Source: Gemmatimonadetes bacterium T265
Lineage (GTDB): Bacteria; Gemmatimonadota; Gemmatimonadetes; Gemmatimonadales; Gemmatimonadaceae
Direction of reading: 5' to 3'
DNA: 64,000 nt
Assembly (NCBI GenBank): GCA_019973575.1
Contig: BPUI01000001.1
Location: forward strand, 2,616,342-2,680,341
A program made the position numbers and the translations under genes. Positions 8,742 to 19,479 of the stretch are shown here, piece by piece. A model generated the notes under the pieces. The model worked only from the letters and a program-made list of their open reading frames with translations. It ran no database searches and was not told the DNA's origin. The number at the start of each line of letters is the position of its first letter. Position 1 is the first letter of the stretch.

Positions 8742-10298
8742 TCACCAACCCGGGTTCTGCTTCACGTTCGGGTTGAGATTGATCTCGTTCTGCGGGATCG
8801 GCAGGAGCACCGACTTCGGGTAGACAAAGTTCTTGAAGTCCGCGTCGTGCGACACGAGCGTCGCCACGTCGGAGAAGAGCTGCTGGCGGCCGAGGTCAAG
8901 CCACCGCTGGCTTTCGAGACCGAATTCTAGGAGCCGCTCGTGCAGGATCGCCGCGCGCATGGCGCTCGGCGACAGGGTCGACGAGATCGGCTTGAGGTTC
9001 ACGCGGGCGCGCACTTGGTTCACGTACTGCGCGGCGCCGGCAGTGTTACCTAACTCGTTCTGCGCCTCGGCGTACATCAACAGGACGTCGGCGTAACGGA
9101 GCACCTTGAAGTTGATCTGCGCGTCCCACACCTGGTCGGTCGACCCGCTGTAGTACTCGCCGTACTTCTTCCAGTAGACCGTGGTCGTGTCCGTGCCGTA
9201 GCGCTTGTTCCAGGTCTGTGCATACACGACCGTCGTGTCGCCCTTGTAGCGGAAGAGCGTTACGTCGAGGCGCGGGTCCACCTGCCCGTCGGTCGTCGAA
9301 TCGATGAGAAACTGCTGGTAGAACCACACCGTCGGGCGCCCGTCGCAGTAACTCGGCCCGCACGGTCCGATCATCTTCGACATGTTCAGCCCGTTGATGC
9401 CGTTGGCCGCCGCGAGCGTCGGGTTCCCCATCTGCACCTCGAAGAGGGACTCGTTGCTGCTGAGGTTCGCGGCCTGCGTGAAGAGCCGCGTGTACCCCGC
9501 CGGCCCGCTGCTGCCCACCGAGTCGAGTGAGAACGTCCCGTACTGTCGGTTGATGATCGGCAGCAACGCCGCGGCGGCCTGCGACCACTTGCGCTCCTGC
9601 AGGAGCGTCTTGCCGAGCATGCCCTGGGCCGCGCCCGCAGTCGCGTGGCCGCCCGAGGCCGACATGGTCTGCTTGGGCAGCACCGCCGCCGCGTCGGAGA
9701 AGTCCTTCTCGATCTGTGCGAACATCGTTGCGCTGTCCGAACTCGCGGCCCGCGTGGTGATCGCGACGGTGTCCGTGATGAGCGGCGCGTTCGGTCCGAA
9801 GAGCGTGATGATGTGAAAGTAGGCGAGCCCGCGCAGGAACTTACCCTCGGCCACGACCTGGCTCCGCGTCGCCGTGTCCATGTTGATCTTCGGCACGTGC
9901 GCGATCACCTGGTTCGAGCGGCTGATCAGCGTGTACGTGTCGTTGAACGTGTCGCGGTTCACGTCGAAGTCGTACGACGAGAACACGAACTTGCAGAAGT
10001 TTTGCAGGTCGTTCCACGGGCTGTAGCTCGTGCCCTCGTCCGACCGAATGTCGTACGAGAAGCCCTGCCACCGCAGGAAGGTGCCGAGGAACCCGAGCGT
10101 GTTGTACGCGGCGGTGAGGCCGGCCTGCGCGTCCGTGGCAGTCTGCCAGTAGGTCTGGACGGTGATCGTGTTGGGGTTGGTGATGTTAACGTCGTTCTTA
10201 CAGCCGAGGGCGCCGAGGCCCGCTACGCCGACGACGGCGCCGGCGGCCACGGTGCGCCCGGCACGGCGGAGCGCCGGCGGGATGAGTCGGGAGAGCAT
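8742..10298 (-). CDS. SusD/RagB family nutrient-binding lipoprotein
   Basis: Surface lipoprotein that captures oligosaccharides and hands them to the SusC pore. The 518-residue protein begins MLSRLIPPALRRAGRT, with a hydrophobic core and lipobox GLGALGC giving Cys near residue 34. A mature N-terminus NITNPNTI follows, then the SusD TPR-like repeats. YADVLLMYAEAQNELG and the C-terminal PIPQNEINLNPN are hallmark SusD motifs. The ATG at 10298 is the first one compatible with the signal peptide. It is encoded 59 bases downstream of susC, with a strong hairpin in between. The substrate is inferred from the flanking arabinose and galactose genes. The gene uses notably more A/T-ending, Asn- and Tyr-rich codons than its neighbours, as expected for the family. 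Confidence 0.95.
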   Translation of the reverse strand: MLSRLIPPALRRAGRTVAAGAVVGVAGLGALGCKNDVNITNPNTITVQTYWQTATDAQAGLTAAYNTLGFLGTFLRWQGFSYDIRSDEGTSYSPWNDLQNFCKFVFSSYDFDVNRDTFNDTYTLISRSNQVIAHVPKINMDTATRSQVVAEGKFLRGLAYFHIITLFGPNAPLITDTVAITTRAASSDSATMFAQIEKDFSDAAAVLPKQTMSASGGHATAGAAQGMLGKTLLQERKWSQAAAALLPIINRQYGTFSLDSVGSSGPAGYTRLFTQAANLSSNESLFEVQMGNPTLAAANGINGLNMSKMIGPCGPSYCDGRPTVWFYQQFLIDSTTDGQVDPRLDVTLFRYKGDTTVVYAQTWNKRYGTDTTTVYWKKYGEYYSGSTDQVWDAQINFKVLRYADVLLMYAEAQNELGNTAGAAQYVNQVRARVNLKPISSTLSPSAMRAAILHERLLEFGLESQRWLDLGRQQLFSDVATLVSHDADFKNFVYPKSVLLPIPQNEINLNPNVKQNPGW

Positions 10299-10320
10299 CG
10301 AAGGTGTCGGTGAGGCGCAG

Positions 10321-10351
10321 GTCCGGGCGCCCGAACGTCGGGCGCCCGGAC
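10321..10351 (-). terminator. Intercistronic hairpin between susC and susD
   Basis: A perfect 14-bp inverted repeat (10321-10334 with 10338-10351) has a three-base loop and starts a few bases after the susC stop codon. No U-run follows. It probably acts as an attenuator or mRNA-processing/stability element that sets the SusC to SusD ratio; this is inference from position. Confidence 0.6.
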
Positions 10352-10357
10352 GGAGCG

Positions 10358-13300
10358 TCAGAAGCGGACGTCGAAGCCGAACGTGACCGTACGCGGGTTC
10401 GGGTAGATGAACCCGTCGTCCACCCCGCGGGCGAGCGGGTCGCCGAAGCCCACGACCTCGGGGTCGTAGCCCGAGTACTTCGTGATCGTCGCGACGTTCT
10501 GCACGTTCGCGTAGATGCGCGGCCGCGCGGACGTATTGAGCCGGAGCTGCCGCGTCACCGCGTTCGGCAGCGTGTACCCGACGACGATGTTCTGAATGCG
10601 CACGAAGTTGCCGCTCTCCAGGAACATGTCGTTGAGCGGGTTGAAGTTCGCCGCGCCCGCCGTCCCGAACACCGCGCGCGGCACCGTACCGCTCGTGTTG
10701 CTCGGCGACCAATAGTTCAGCCCGGACTGGATGTTCTGCAGGCCGCTCGTGTTCTCGATGTTCAGCTTGACCACGTTGTAGATCTTACTGCCGAACGACC
10801 CGCGCAGGTTGACCCCGACGTCGAACGACTTGTAGCTCGAGTTGAAGAACAGCCCCGTTTGAAGTTTCGGGAACGGCGTGCCCGCGTTATACCGGTCGTT
10901 GTTGTCGATCACGCCGTCGCCGTTCACGTCCTGGTAGCAGACGTCGCCCGGCTGCGCGCCGGGCTGCAGGACGACGACCTTCCCGTTCACCGTACTCGTG
11001 TGCGCCTGGATCGCGCTGCTGCTCTGGAAAATCCCGCAGTTCTTGAGCAGGTAGAACTCGCCGATCGGCTGCCCGACGGTGGTCCGCGCGACGCCGCCGA
11101 TCCCCGCAAACAGCGGCTGGCCGCCGTTGCCGAGCGACAGCACCCGGTTGGCGAGCGTCGTGACCGAGAGCGTGGTGTTCAGGCGGAAGTCACCGCGCTG
11201 CAGCTGGTGCGTGGCGCCCAGCTCGAAGCCGGCGTTGCGCGCGCGCCCCGCGTTCACCGTCGGGTTGGCGTTGGAGGCGAGGTCGGGCGGGATCGCCGTC
11301 TGCACGAGCAGCTGGTCCAGCGTGGCCTGATAGTAGTCCGCCGTGACCGACAGCGTGTTGTTGAACAGGCCGAGGTCGAAGCCAACATCGGTGTTCCGGT
11401 TCCGCTGCCAGCGCAGGTTTTCGTTAATCAGCGCCTGCTGGATGGCGCCCGACGTGATCGTTCCGTTGAAGTAGTAGTTGATGTTCTGGCTGATGACCGG
11501 GAGGTACTGGAACGGGTTGAGCGCCTGCCCGCCGAGCACACCGGTGCTGACGCGCAGCTTGAACAGGTCCGCGCCGCCAATCAGGGGAATCGCTTTGAAA
11601 AACTGTTCGTCACTCACCACGTACCCGAGCGACCCCGAGCCGAACACGCCGCAGCGGTTGGAAGGGCTGAACAGCGAGGAGCAATCACGCCGGACCGTCC
11701 CCGTCGCGAGGTAACGGTCGCGGAACGAGTACGTGGCGCGGGCGAGCAGCGAGTTTTCGCGCACCGGGATCGTGAAGCCGTCGTTGCTGCTCCCGGTGCT
11801 TGATCCCGCCGAGATCTGCTGCAGCTGCTCGTTCGGAAACCCCTGGCGGTACGCCGTCAGCTGCTGGTACGAGTTGTTCTGCGACGTCTGGCCCGCGACG
11901 GCCGTGAGCCGGTGAGCCGTGCCGCCGAACGTGCCGTCGTACGTGAGCAGGTTTTCGTAGAGCAACTGCTGCGACCGCGGATACGACTGTCGCAGGAACG
12001 CGCCCGTGAGGACCGGCGTGAGGTAGCGGAGCTGGTTGCTACTGTTCCAGACGGTGTTGCCCGAGTCCGCGTAGTTGACACCAACGTTGAGCCGGTACTT
12101 GAGCCCCGCAAACAGGTTCGCCTCGGCGAACGCGGAGCCGATCGCTGAGTTCGAGCGGTAGGTGTTGTAGTTGGACTCCGCCGCGGCGACCGGGTTCGTG
12201 CCGTAGTTCGGCGTTGCGACGCTGCCGTAGCCGTACCCGTCCGGGTTGTTCGGATCGCGAACCGGGATCGTCGGCGGCAGTTGGACGACGTCGATGAGGG
12301 GCAGCTCGGTCCCGCCGAAGATGCCGTTGGGAAAGTTCTGCTGTCGCGCCTGCGAGACCGCGATGTTCTCGCCGACGTGGATGCGCCCGCGCGTCGCGTC
12401 GGAGTTCACGCGGAGGCTCGCGCGGCGGAAGTTCGTGTTGATGATCGTACCGTCCTGGTTCAGCACCGACCCGCTGATCAGGTAGCTGGCCGTCGGCGTC
12501 CCGCCCGACGCCTGTGCGTTGTAGTTCTGGATCGCCCCGTTCCGCATGACCGCGGACTGCCAGTCGGTGTTGACGCCCGTCGCGTTCAGCACGCCGCTCG
12601 GGATGAGCGAGTCGGCGACGCCCGCCGCGCGGTACGCCGTCTGGAAGACGCGCTGGAACTCCGCCGCGCCGGCCATCGGCATCGTCTTCGGGATCGACTG
12701 AAAGCCGTAGTACGCGTTGGCCCCGAACTGATTCTGCCCGGCCTGTCCCCGGCGCGTCGTGATCACGATGACGCCGCTCGACGCCTGCGAGCCGTATTGC
12801 GCGGCCGCCGACGCGTCCTTCAACACCTGGAACGTTGCGATGTCGTCGGGATTGATGTTCGGGTTCTGATTCCCGACGTACATGCCGTCGACGACATACA
12901 GCGGCGACGTGTTGGTGAGGCTGGAGGGGCCGCGGATCGTGATGTCCGCGGGGCGGCCGGGCTGGCCGCCCGCCGCGACCTGCACGCCGGGGACCCGACC
13001 TCGGATCGACTCCTCAATCGTCGCCACCTTCTGGTCCTGGACCTCGTTGCCGGTTACGGTCGAAACCGCGCCCGTAACCTGCCGGCGCGACTCGTTCGTG
13101 TAGCCGACCTGCACGCGCACCTCGCTCAGGATCGCGGCCGAGGTGGCGAGCTGGAAGTCGAGCGTCGTCACCTGGCCGGCGGCGACCTGCACCGTCTCGG
13201 TCCGGGGCTGGAACCCGATGCGCTGGGTGCGCACCGCGGCCGTGCCGGCTGGCACGCCGCCGACGTTGTACCGGCCCTGCGCGTTAGTCACTGCCCCGAC

Positions 13301-13588
13301 GCGCGCACCGCCCGCGGTGGTCACGACGACTTGGACATCGCTGACCGGCTGGCCGCCCGTGCCGAGCACGGTGCCGGCCACGCGGCCGACGCCCTGTGCG
13401 GGCTGCTGCGCCGCGGCGGCGTGGACGGGCGCGACGAGCGCCGCGCCCGGGAGCAGCGCGAGCGCCGCGAGCGCGCCGAGCCGGCCGGCCGCGCGGGCGG
13501 CCGACGCCGCAGCGTTAGGCACCGCCGGCGCGGCGCAAGGGGGCCCCGAACGGGCGCGCCGCCGACGGCGGCCGGAGGAGTGTGACAC
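10358..13588 (-). CDS. SusC/RagA family TonB-dependent outer-membrane transporter
   Basis: A TonB-dependent barrel of 1,076 residues that imports glycans captured by SusD. After a long signal region ending VHAAAAQQ comes a CarboxypepD_reg-like domain (GRVAGTVLGTGGQPVSDVQV). The plug domain follows, with GRVPGVQV, ITIRGPSSL and PLYVVDGMYV, then the barrel, which ends TVTFGFDVRF with a terminal aromatic. The GTG at 13588 is chosen because GAGGA lies seven bases upstream. An ATG at 13651 overlapping the lacI stop is the alternative and would add 21 residues. It lies downstream of lacI and upstream of susD, an arrangement that fits a regulated PUL operon. Confidence 0.94.
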   Translation of the reverse strand: MSHSSGRRRRRARSGPPCAAPAVPNAAASAARAAGRLGALAALALLPGAALVAPVHAAAAQQPAQGVGRVAGTVLGTGGQPVSDVQVVVTTAGGARVGAVTNAQGRYNVGGVPAGTAAVRTQRIGFQPRTETVQVAAGQVTTLDFQLATSAAILSEVRVQVGYTNESRRQVTGAVSTVTGNEVQDQKVATIEESIRGRVPGVQVAAGGQPGRPADITIRGPSSLTNTSPLYVVDGMYVGNQNPNINPDDIATFQVLKDASAAAQYGSQASSGVIVITTRRGQAGQNQFGANAYYGFQSIPKTMPMAGAAEFQRVFQTAYRAAGVADSLIPSGVLNATGVNTDWQSAVMRNGAIQNYNAQASGGTPTASYLISGSVLNQDGTIINTNFRRASLRVNSDATRGRIHVGENIAVSQARQQNFPNGIFGGTELPLIDVVQLPPTIPVRDPNNPDGYGYGSVATPNYGTNPVAAAESNYNTYRSNSAIGSAFAEANLFAGLKYRLNVGVNYADSGNTVWNSSNQLRYLTPVLTGAFLRQSYPRSQQLLYENLLTYDGTFGGTAHRLTAVAGQTSQNNSYQQLTAYRQGFPNEQLQQISAGSSTGSSNDGFTIPVRENSLLARATYSFRDRYLATGTVRRDCSSLFSPSNRCGVFGSGSLGYVVSDEQFFKAIPLIGGADLFKLRVSTGVLGGQALNPFQYLPVISQNINYYFNGTITSGAIQQALINENLRWQRNRNTDVGFDLGLFNNTLSVTADYYQATLDQLLVQTAIPPDLASNANPTVNAGRARNAGFELGATHQLQRGDFRLNTTLSVTTLANRVLSLGNGGQPLFAGIGGVARTTVGQPIGEFYLLKNCGIFQSSSAIQAHTSTVNGKVVVLQPGAQPGDVCYQDVNGDGVIDNNDRYNAGTPFPKLQTGLFFNSSYKSFDVGVNLRGSFGSKIYNVVKLNIENTSGLQNIQSGLNYWSPSNTSGTVPRAVFGTAGAANFNPLNDMFLESGNFVRIQNIVVGYTLPNAVTRQLRLNTSARPRIYANVQNVATITKYSGYDPEVVGFGDPLARGVDDGFIYPNPRTVTFGFDVRF

Positions 13589-13647
13589 GCGAGGGTCCTC
13601 GAGGGATGGGGTTATGCGGGACGCGGGGGGCGCGGCGCGACGGGGCG

Positions 13648-14730
13648 TCATGCCGCCGCGGCCTCGCGTCGGGGGGCGGCGCCAGCGGGCGGGTGCGTCG
13701 AGGCGCGCACCACGAGCTGAGCGTCGAGGAACTGCCGTACGGGGCGGGCCGGCGCGCCGCCGTTGATCTGGGCCACCAGCAGCTCCGCCGCGAGCCGGCC
13801 CATCTCGGCCTGCGGGATGCGCACCGTCGTCAGCGGCACCGGCAGGTACTCCACGATCGGGATGTCGTCGAACCCGACGACGCTGACGTCCTCGGGCACG
13901 CGGAGGCCTAACTCCGTGAGCGCGCGGCACACGCCGAGCGCGATGAGGTCGTTGTAGCACGTCACGCCCGTCGGGCGCTCCCCGGGGGCGACGGCGCCGA
14001 AGTAGGCGAGCGCGGCGCGGTAGCCGTCGTCGAGGTGCGCGCCGGCGCGCACGACGTGCGCGTCGTGGAACACGAGCGCGACCGCGCTGCACGCGCGCCG
14101 CACGCCGTGCACCCGCTCCTGCGCGTGCACCGAGTACGCGGGCCCCGCGAAGTGCACGAGCCGCGTGTGGCCGAGCGCAATGAGGTGGTCCGTCGCCGCC
14201 CAGGCGGCCCGCACGTTGTCGATGTCAACGAGGCTCGCCGGCAGCCCGCGCACCTCCTCGAGCAGCACGAACGGGAAGTCGCGCCGCTTGAGGTTGAAGT
14301 AGTGCGACAGGTCGGCGAAGGCGTCGAGGAGCGGCGTGACGAGCATCCCGTCGACCTCCTTCGCGTACATCAGCTCGACCGCGCGCCGTTCGGCCGCGTA
14401 GTCGCCCTCCGACGATGTGACGAGCAGTGTGTAGCCGCACGCGTCGGCCACGACCCGCACCCCCGCCACGAGCCCCGCGTAGTACGGGTTCTCGGCCTCC
14501 TTGATGAGAAGCCCGATGGTGCGCCCGGCCGAGCGGGCGTCGCCGGCGCGCGGGACGGCCGCGCCCGCGCCAACCGACGGCCGGTAGTTGAGCGTTTCGA
14601 TCGCCGCGAGCACGCGCTCCCGCGTCGCGCCGCGCACGGAGCCCGTCGCGTTGAGGACCGCCGAAACGGTGGCTTTCGACACGCCGGCATGGACGGCGAC
14701 GTCCGTGATGGTCGAGCGCTTAGCGGACAC
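13648..14730 (-). CDS. LacI family transcriptional regulator
   Basis: A 360-residue repressor of the LacI/GalR family. The N-terminal helix-turn-helix STITDVAVHAGVSKATVSAV and hinge-like YRPS precede a periplasmic-binding-protein-like sugar-sensing domain (GRTIGLLIKEAENPYYAGL through VVGFDDIPIVEYLPVPLTTV). The GTG at 14730 puts the HTH at its usual position a few residues from the N-terminus; no good Shine-Dalgarno is visible. It lies immediately upstream of susC on the same strand and divergent from galT, so it is placed to control both arms. The inducer is likely an arabinose- or galactose-containing sugar (inference). A matching palindrome is seen at 14975-14990. Confidence 0.93.
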   Translation of the reverse strand: MSAKRSTITDVAVHAGVSKATVSAVLNATGSVRGATRERVLAAIETLNYRPSVGAGAAVPRAGDARSAGRTIGLLIKEAENPYYAGLVAGVRVVADACGYTLLVTSSEGDYAAERRAVELMYAKEVDGMLVTPLLDAFADLSHYFNLKRRDFPFVLLEEVRGLPASLVDIDNVRAAWAATDHLIALGHTRLVHFAGPAYSVHAQERVHGVRRACSAVALVFHDAHVVRAGAHLDDGYRAALAYFGAVAPGERPTGVTCYNDLIALGVCRALTELGLRVPEDVSVVGFDDIPIVEYLPVPLTTVRIPQAEMGRLAAELLVAQINGGAPARPVRQFLDAQLVVRASTHPPAGAAPRREAAAA

Positions 14731-15054
14731 GCGGGCGGGGCGCGGGGCAAGGGACCGCGGAAGGGACTGCGCAGGATCGCACGATCGAACGTCCGAGATT
14801 GCCGAACGGTTCAGTATGCGTTCGGCCGCGTTCGTTTTCGTTCGAGCGGCGATACCGTACCTGTGGGACCGCGGCGCGTCAAGCCGGCTACCAACGCCAC
14901 ACACGGGCCCGCAACTGCATGAGCCGTGTTGCTTGACAACGTGCGCCGCGCGGCTATCACTGAGGGCCGAACGCGTCGAACCTGTTCGACCACTGTTCGG
15001 AACGGTGAACGCTCCGCGCCACCTTCGTCGGCGCCCCCCTCTCCCCTCCCGCGG
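14731..15054. other. Divergent lacI/galT control region
   Basis: This 324-base gene-free stretch lies between the divergent lacI and galT starts. It is rich in cgaac/gttcg elements, at about 14784, 14802, 14820, 14837-14845, 14975-14990 and 14994. They could be multiple operator half-sites for the adjacent LacI-type protein. No RNA gene or further reading frame is convincing. Confidence 0.4.
14975..14990. promoter_or_regulatory. Candidate LacI-type operator
   Basis: The palindrome gtcgaac-ct-gttcgac has perfect 7-bp arms and an even total length of 16, as expected for LacI/GalR dimers. It lies 65 bases upstream of galT and about 245 bases from the lacI start. Assignment to the neighbouring regulator is inference. 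Confidence 0.4.
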
Positions 15055-16119
15055 ATGGCCGACGCGCCCGCCGGGCCCGGGCTCCACGCCCTCGCCGAAC
15101 GCCCCCACCGGCGCCACAACCCGCTGACCGGCGAGTGGGTGCTCGTCTCGCCGCACCGGACGCAGCGCCCATGGCAGGGCCAGGTCGAGACGCCGGCGAC
15201 CGCCGGCCGTCCCGCGTACGACCCGACCTGCTATCTCTGCCCCGGCAACGTCCGAGCGAACGGCGAGCGCAACCCCGACTACGCGGGCACGTACGTCTTC
15301 ACCAACGACTACGCCGCGCTGCTCCCCGACCTCGGCGACGCGCCCGACGCCCCCGTCGTCGTCGACGAGCACCGGCTGCTCACCGCGCGGGCCGAAACGG
15401 GCACCTGCCGGGTGATCTGCTTCTCGCCGCGGCACGACCTGACGCTCGCCACGTTAGGCACGCCCGCCGTGCGCCGCGTCGTCGACGTCTGGGCCGAGCA
15501 GACCGCGGAGCTCGGCGCGCGCCCCGACATCGGCCACGTGCAGCTGTTCGAGAACCGCGGCGAGATGATGGGCGCGAGCAACCCGCACCCGCACGGCCAG
15601 CTCTGGGCGCAGCGCCACGTCCCGCTCCACGCGGCCGGGGAGCTCGCGCGCCAGGCCGAGTACCACGTCCGCCACGGGCGCCCGCTCCTCGCCGACTACC
15701 TCGCGGCCGAGGACCGGCTCGGCGAGCGCGTCGTCGTCGCGAACGACGAGTGGGTCGCGCTCGTACCCTTCTGGGCGGTGTGGCCCTTCGAGACGCTCGT
15801 CCTGCCGCGGCGCCCCGCGGCGTCGGTCCCCGCACTCGACGACCGCGCGCGCGACGGGCTCGCCGACGTGCTCGCGCGCCTGACCGCGACCTACGACCGG
15901 GTGTTCAACGTCTCGTTCCCGTACTCGATGGGCGTGCACCAGGCGCCCACCGACGGCGCGGCGCGCCCGGAGTGCACCCTGCACCTGCACTTCTACCCGC
16001 CGCTCCTCCGCTCCGCGACGGTGCGCAAGTTCCTCGTCGGCTACGAGCTGCTGGGCGAGCCGCAGCGCGACCTCACGCCCGAGAGCGCGGCCGAGCGGCT
16101 ACGGGCGCTGGCGGCGTGA
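15055..16119 (+). CDS. galT: Galactose-1-phosphate uridylyltransferase
   Basis: Exchanges UMP between UDP-glucose and galactose-1-phosphate in the Leloir pathway, in the cytoplasm. The 354-residue protein carries [20 protein letters not shown] at the N-terminus, the zinc-type CYLCPGN motif and the nucleophile motif [10 protein letters not shown], whose second His is uridylylated. The histidine-rich [10 protein letters not shown] is near the C-terminus. The ATG at 15055 begins just before the conserved N-terminal block. galK follows 42 bases later on the same strand. It is divergent from the lacI regulator, with the candidate operator in its upstream region. Confidence 0.96.
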   Translation: MADAPAGPGLHALAERPHRRHNPLTGEWVLVSPHRTQRPWQGQVETPATAGRPAYDPTCYLCPGNVRANGERNPDYAGTYVFTNDYAALLPDLGDAPDAPVVVDEHRLLTARAETGTCRVICFSPRHDLTLATLGTPAVRRVVDVWAEQTAELGARPDIGHVQLFENRGEMMGASNPHPHGQLWAQRHVPLHAAGELARQAEYHVRHGRPLLADYLAAEDRLGERVVVANDEWVALVPFWAVWPFETLVLPRRPAASVPALDDRARDGLADVLARLTATYDRVFNVSFPYSMGVHQAPTDGAARPECTLHLHFYPPLLRSATVRKFLVGYELLGEPQRDLTPESAAERLRALAA

Positions 16120-16161
16120 CGCATTAGGCCTCGCGCCCGGGTCCCTCCCACGTCCCCCTTC

Positions 16162-17356
<1,195 letters not shown>

Positions 17357-17364
<8 letters not shown>

Positions 17365-18628
17365 CCGAATCCCGATGCGCGTTCCGTTCCCCGGGCCCCG
17401 CGCGCTTCGCGCGGCGGCCGCCGCCCTCCTGCTCGCCGCCACCCCCGCCGCGAGCGCGGGCGCGCAGCGCACCACGGTCCCGCCGCCCAACGACACGCGG
17501 CCGAGCATCCCGACGCTGCAGCTCGCGGTGCCGGCCTCGGACGGGCAGTGGACGCCGGCCCACGCCCGCGCGTGGTACGACTCGGTCGGCTGGGTCGCGG
17601 GGAGCAACTTCCTGCCCAGCACGGCGAGCAACGAGCTCGAGATGTGGCAGGCCGCGACGTGGGACCCGGCGACGATCGACAAGGAGTTGGGCTACGCCGA
17701 GTCGTTAGGCATGAACACGATGCGCGTGTTCCTGCACGACCTCGCGTACAACCAGGACCCACAGGGCTTTCTCTCGCGCGTCGACCAGTTCCTCGCGATC
17801 GCCGACAAGCACCACATCCGGCCGATGCTCGTGCTCTTCGACGCGTGCTGGGACCCGTTCCCGCACGCCGGACCGCAGCGCGAGCCGTACCCGTTCCTTC
17901 ACAACTCGACCTGGGTCCAGAGCCCGGGGCTCGCGATCCTGAGCGACACGACGAAGCACGACTCGCTGCGCGCGTACGTGACCGGCGTGATCGGCCGCTT
18001 CGGCAAGGACCGCCGCGTGCTGATGTGGGACGTGATGAACGAGCCGGACAACATCAACCGCCCGGCGTACTTCGTCTTCGAGCCGCGCAACAAGGGCGAC
18101 TACTCGCTCGTGCTGCTCAAGAAGGCGTTCCGGTGGGCCCGCGAGGCCGGCGTCACGCAGCCGCTGACGACCGGGCCGTGGAAGGGCGACTACGCCGACA
18201 CGACGACCATGCTGCCGATCTCGAAGTGGCAGCTCGAGCACTCGGACGTGATCACCTTCCACAGCTACGACCCGCTGCCGCGCACGCAGCAACTGATCAC
18301 GGCGCTCAGACGCTACAACCGGCCGATCATCCTTTCGGAGTACATGGCGCGGCCGGTCGGCAGCACCTTCCAAACTCACCTGCCCGCGCTCGCGGCCGAG
18401 CGCGTCGGCGCGATCAACTGGGGGTTCGTGCAGGGACGCTCGCAGACCATCATGCCGTGGGACTCGTGGACCCGCGAGTACACCGCGGAGCCGCCGGTGT
18501 GGTTCCATGACATTTTCCGCACGGACGGTACGCCGTACCGGGCCGAAGAGATCGCGCTCATCCGCCAGGTTACGAGCGCGAACGCCAAGGGGGGCGCGAA
18601 GCGCGCGGCCGCGACGCGCGGCAACTGA
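17357..18628 (+). CDS. GH5-like secreted glycoside hydrolase
   Basis: A clan GH-A barrel enzyme of 423 residues with a Sec signal peptide (ALRAAAAALLLAATPAASAGA). The acid/base glutamate is in LMWDVMNEPDN and the nucleophile glutamate in IILSEYMARP. SLGMNTMRVFLHDLAY and DVITFHSYDPL are further GH5-like barrel strands. Similar proteins are often annotated as 1,4-beta-xylanase or cellulase-like, but specificity cannot be read from sequence. Its coupling to galK by overlapping codons suggests it attacks a galactose-containing hemicellulose or arabinogalactan. The ATG at 17357 is used; an internal Met a few codons later is also possible. Confidence 0.85.
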
Positions 18629-18656
18629 GCGCGCCCCGCGCCGTTAGCTTTCCGAG

Positions 18657-19082
18657 ATGACGGAGAGCACCCTCGTGCGCGCTGCGGAATTCGGCGTCCA
18701 CCTGCCCGCCGCCCTGCTGCGCTGGTGGGTCGCCCCGTGGCCGGCCCTCCCGGCCACGCGCGACGCGGCGCTGCAGACGGCGGTCTCCGTGGGCGGCGCG
18801 CTGCTCGTCGCGTACGCGGCGTGGGCGCACACGGCACACCGGGCGAGCGCGACGCAGGTGCGCGGCGTCGGCGCGGCGGGCGTGGGCTTTCTGCTCAGCG
18901 CGTACGCGTCGGCCTCCCTGCGCGGGCACCCGGTCCTCGGGCCCGCGGTCTCGCTCGTCGGCGTCGCGCTCGTCTTCCGCGCCAGCGTCGCCCTCGTGCG
19001 CGAGCGGCAGGACGCGCGCGCGCACGCGCTCCGCAAGCCCGGCGCGCGCGACCTGCCGGGCGGGGGACCGCCGACGGCGTGA
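18657..19082 (+). CDS. Hypothetical small membrane protein
   Basis: A 141-residue protein I do not recognise. It has about three hydrophobic segments (around residues 15-30, 42-58 and 70-104, for example [18 protein letters not shown] and [20 protein letters not shown]). The tail is basic and proline-rich. It lies 28 bases after the GH5 gene and 11 bases before the [2Fe-2S] gene, so it may share a transcript with either. No enzymatic motif is seen. Confidence 0.6.
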   Translation: MTESTLVRAAEFGVHLPAALLRWWVAPWPALPATRDAALQTAVSVGGALLVAYAAWAHTAHRASATQVRGVGAAGVGFLLSAYASASLRGHPVLGPAVSLVGVALVFRASVALVRERQDARAHALRKPGARDLPGGGPPTA

Positions 19083-19093
19083 CAGCGGCCGGC

Positions 19094-19444
19094 ATGACGG
19101 CCCCTGCGCCGCGGGCGCCGGTGATGGACCGCTACCGCCACCACGTCCTGGTGTGCACCGGCGGCTTCTGCGCGCCCGACCGGCGCGGGCGCGAGCTCTA
19201 CGCCCTGCTCGCCCGCCTGCTCCAGCGCGAAGGGCTCCTCTTCGGGCCCGACCGCGTGAAGCGCGGCGAGACGCCGTGCCTCGGCGTGTGTATCGGCGGG
19301 CCGATCGTCGTCGTGTACCCCGAAGGGGTCTGGTACGCGGGCGTCACCCCCGCGCTGCTCGAGCGGATCGTCGTCGAGCACCTCAAGGGCGGGCGGCCGG
19401 TAGAGGAGGCAGTGTTCCACCGGCTCGTCGCCGGTCAGCGTTAG
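19094..19444 (+). CDS. Thioredoxin-like [2Fe-2S] ferredoxin domain protein
   Basis: A 116-residue protein with four cysteines spaced as in thioredoxin-fold ferredoxins: VCTGGFCAP near the N-terminus and [12 protein letters not shown] in the middle. [17 protein letters not shown] and [10 protein letters not shown] complete the fold, as in NuoE-like or cyanobacterial 2Fe-2S proteins. It probably carries electrons to an unknown partner; no hydrogenase or dehydrogenase is adjacent. The ATG at 19094 is used, but [10 protein letters not shown] at 19124 is an alternative. The last codons (VAGQR-stop) form one arm of the terminator hairpin at 19426-19479. Confidence 0.8.
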   Translation: MTAPAPRAPVMDRYRHHVLVCTGGFCAPDRRGRELYALLARLLQREGLLFGPDRVKRGETPCLGVCIGGPIVVVYPEGVWYAGVTPALLERIVVEHLKGGRPVEEAVFHRLVAGQR

Positions 19445-19479
19445 GCCGAGACGCCGAAGCCTAACGCTGACCGGCGACG
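19426..19479. terminator. Bidirectional terminator built from an inverted CGTTAGGC pair
   Basis: A perfect 21-bp inverted repeat (19426-19446 with 19459-19479) has a 12-base loop and spans the ends of two convergent genes. Each arm ends in CGTTAGGC toward the loop. Both stop codons lie in the arms, so the two unrelated proteins end in the same VAGQR peptide. There is no T-run on either side. Confidence 0.85.

Noticed and set aside
8742-10712. N-terminal extension of SusD to 656 residues
   Set aside because: The extra residues are Arg/Gly-rich antisense-like sequence crossing the intercistronic hairpin and the susC 3' end; the lipoprotein signal begins at 10298.
10358-14092. 1,244-residue form of SusC
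   Set aside because: The extension overlaps lacI in another frame and is low-complexity; a Shine-Dalgarno and GTG at 13588 give a normal SusC length.
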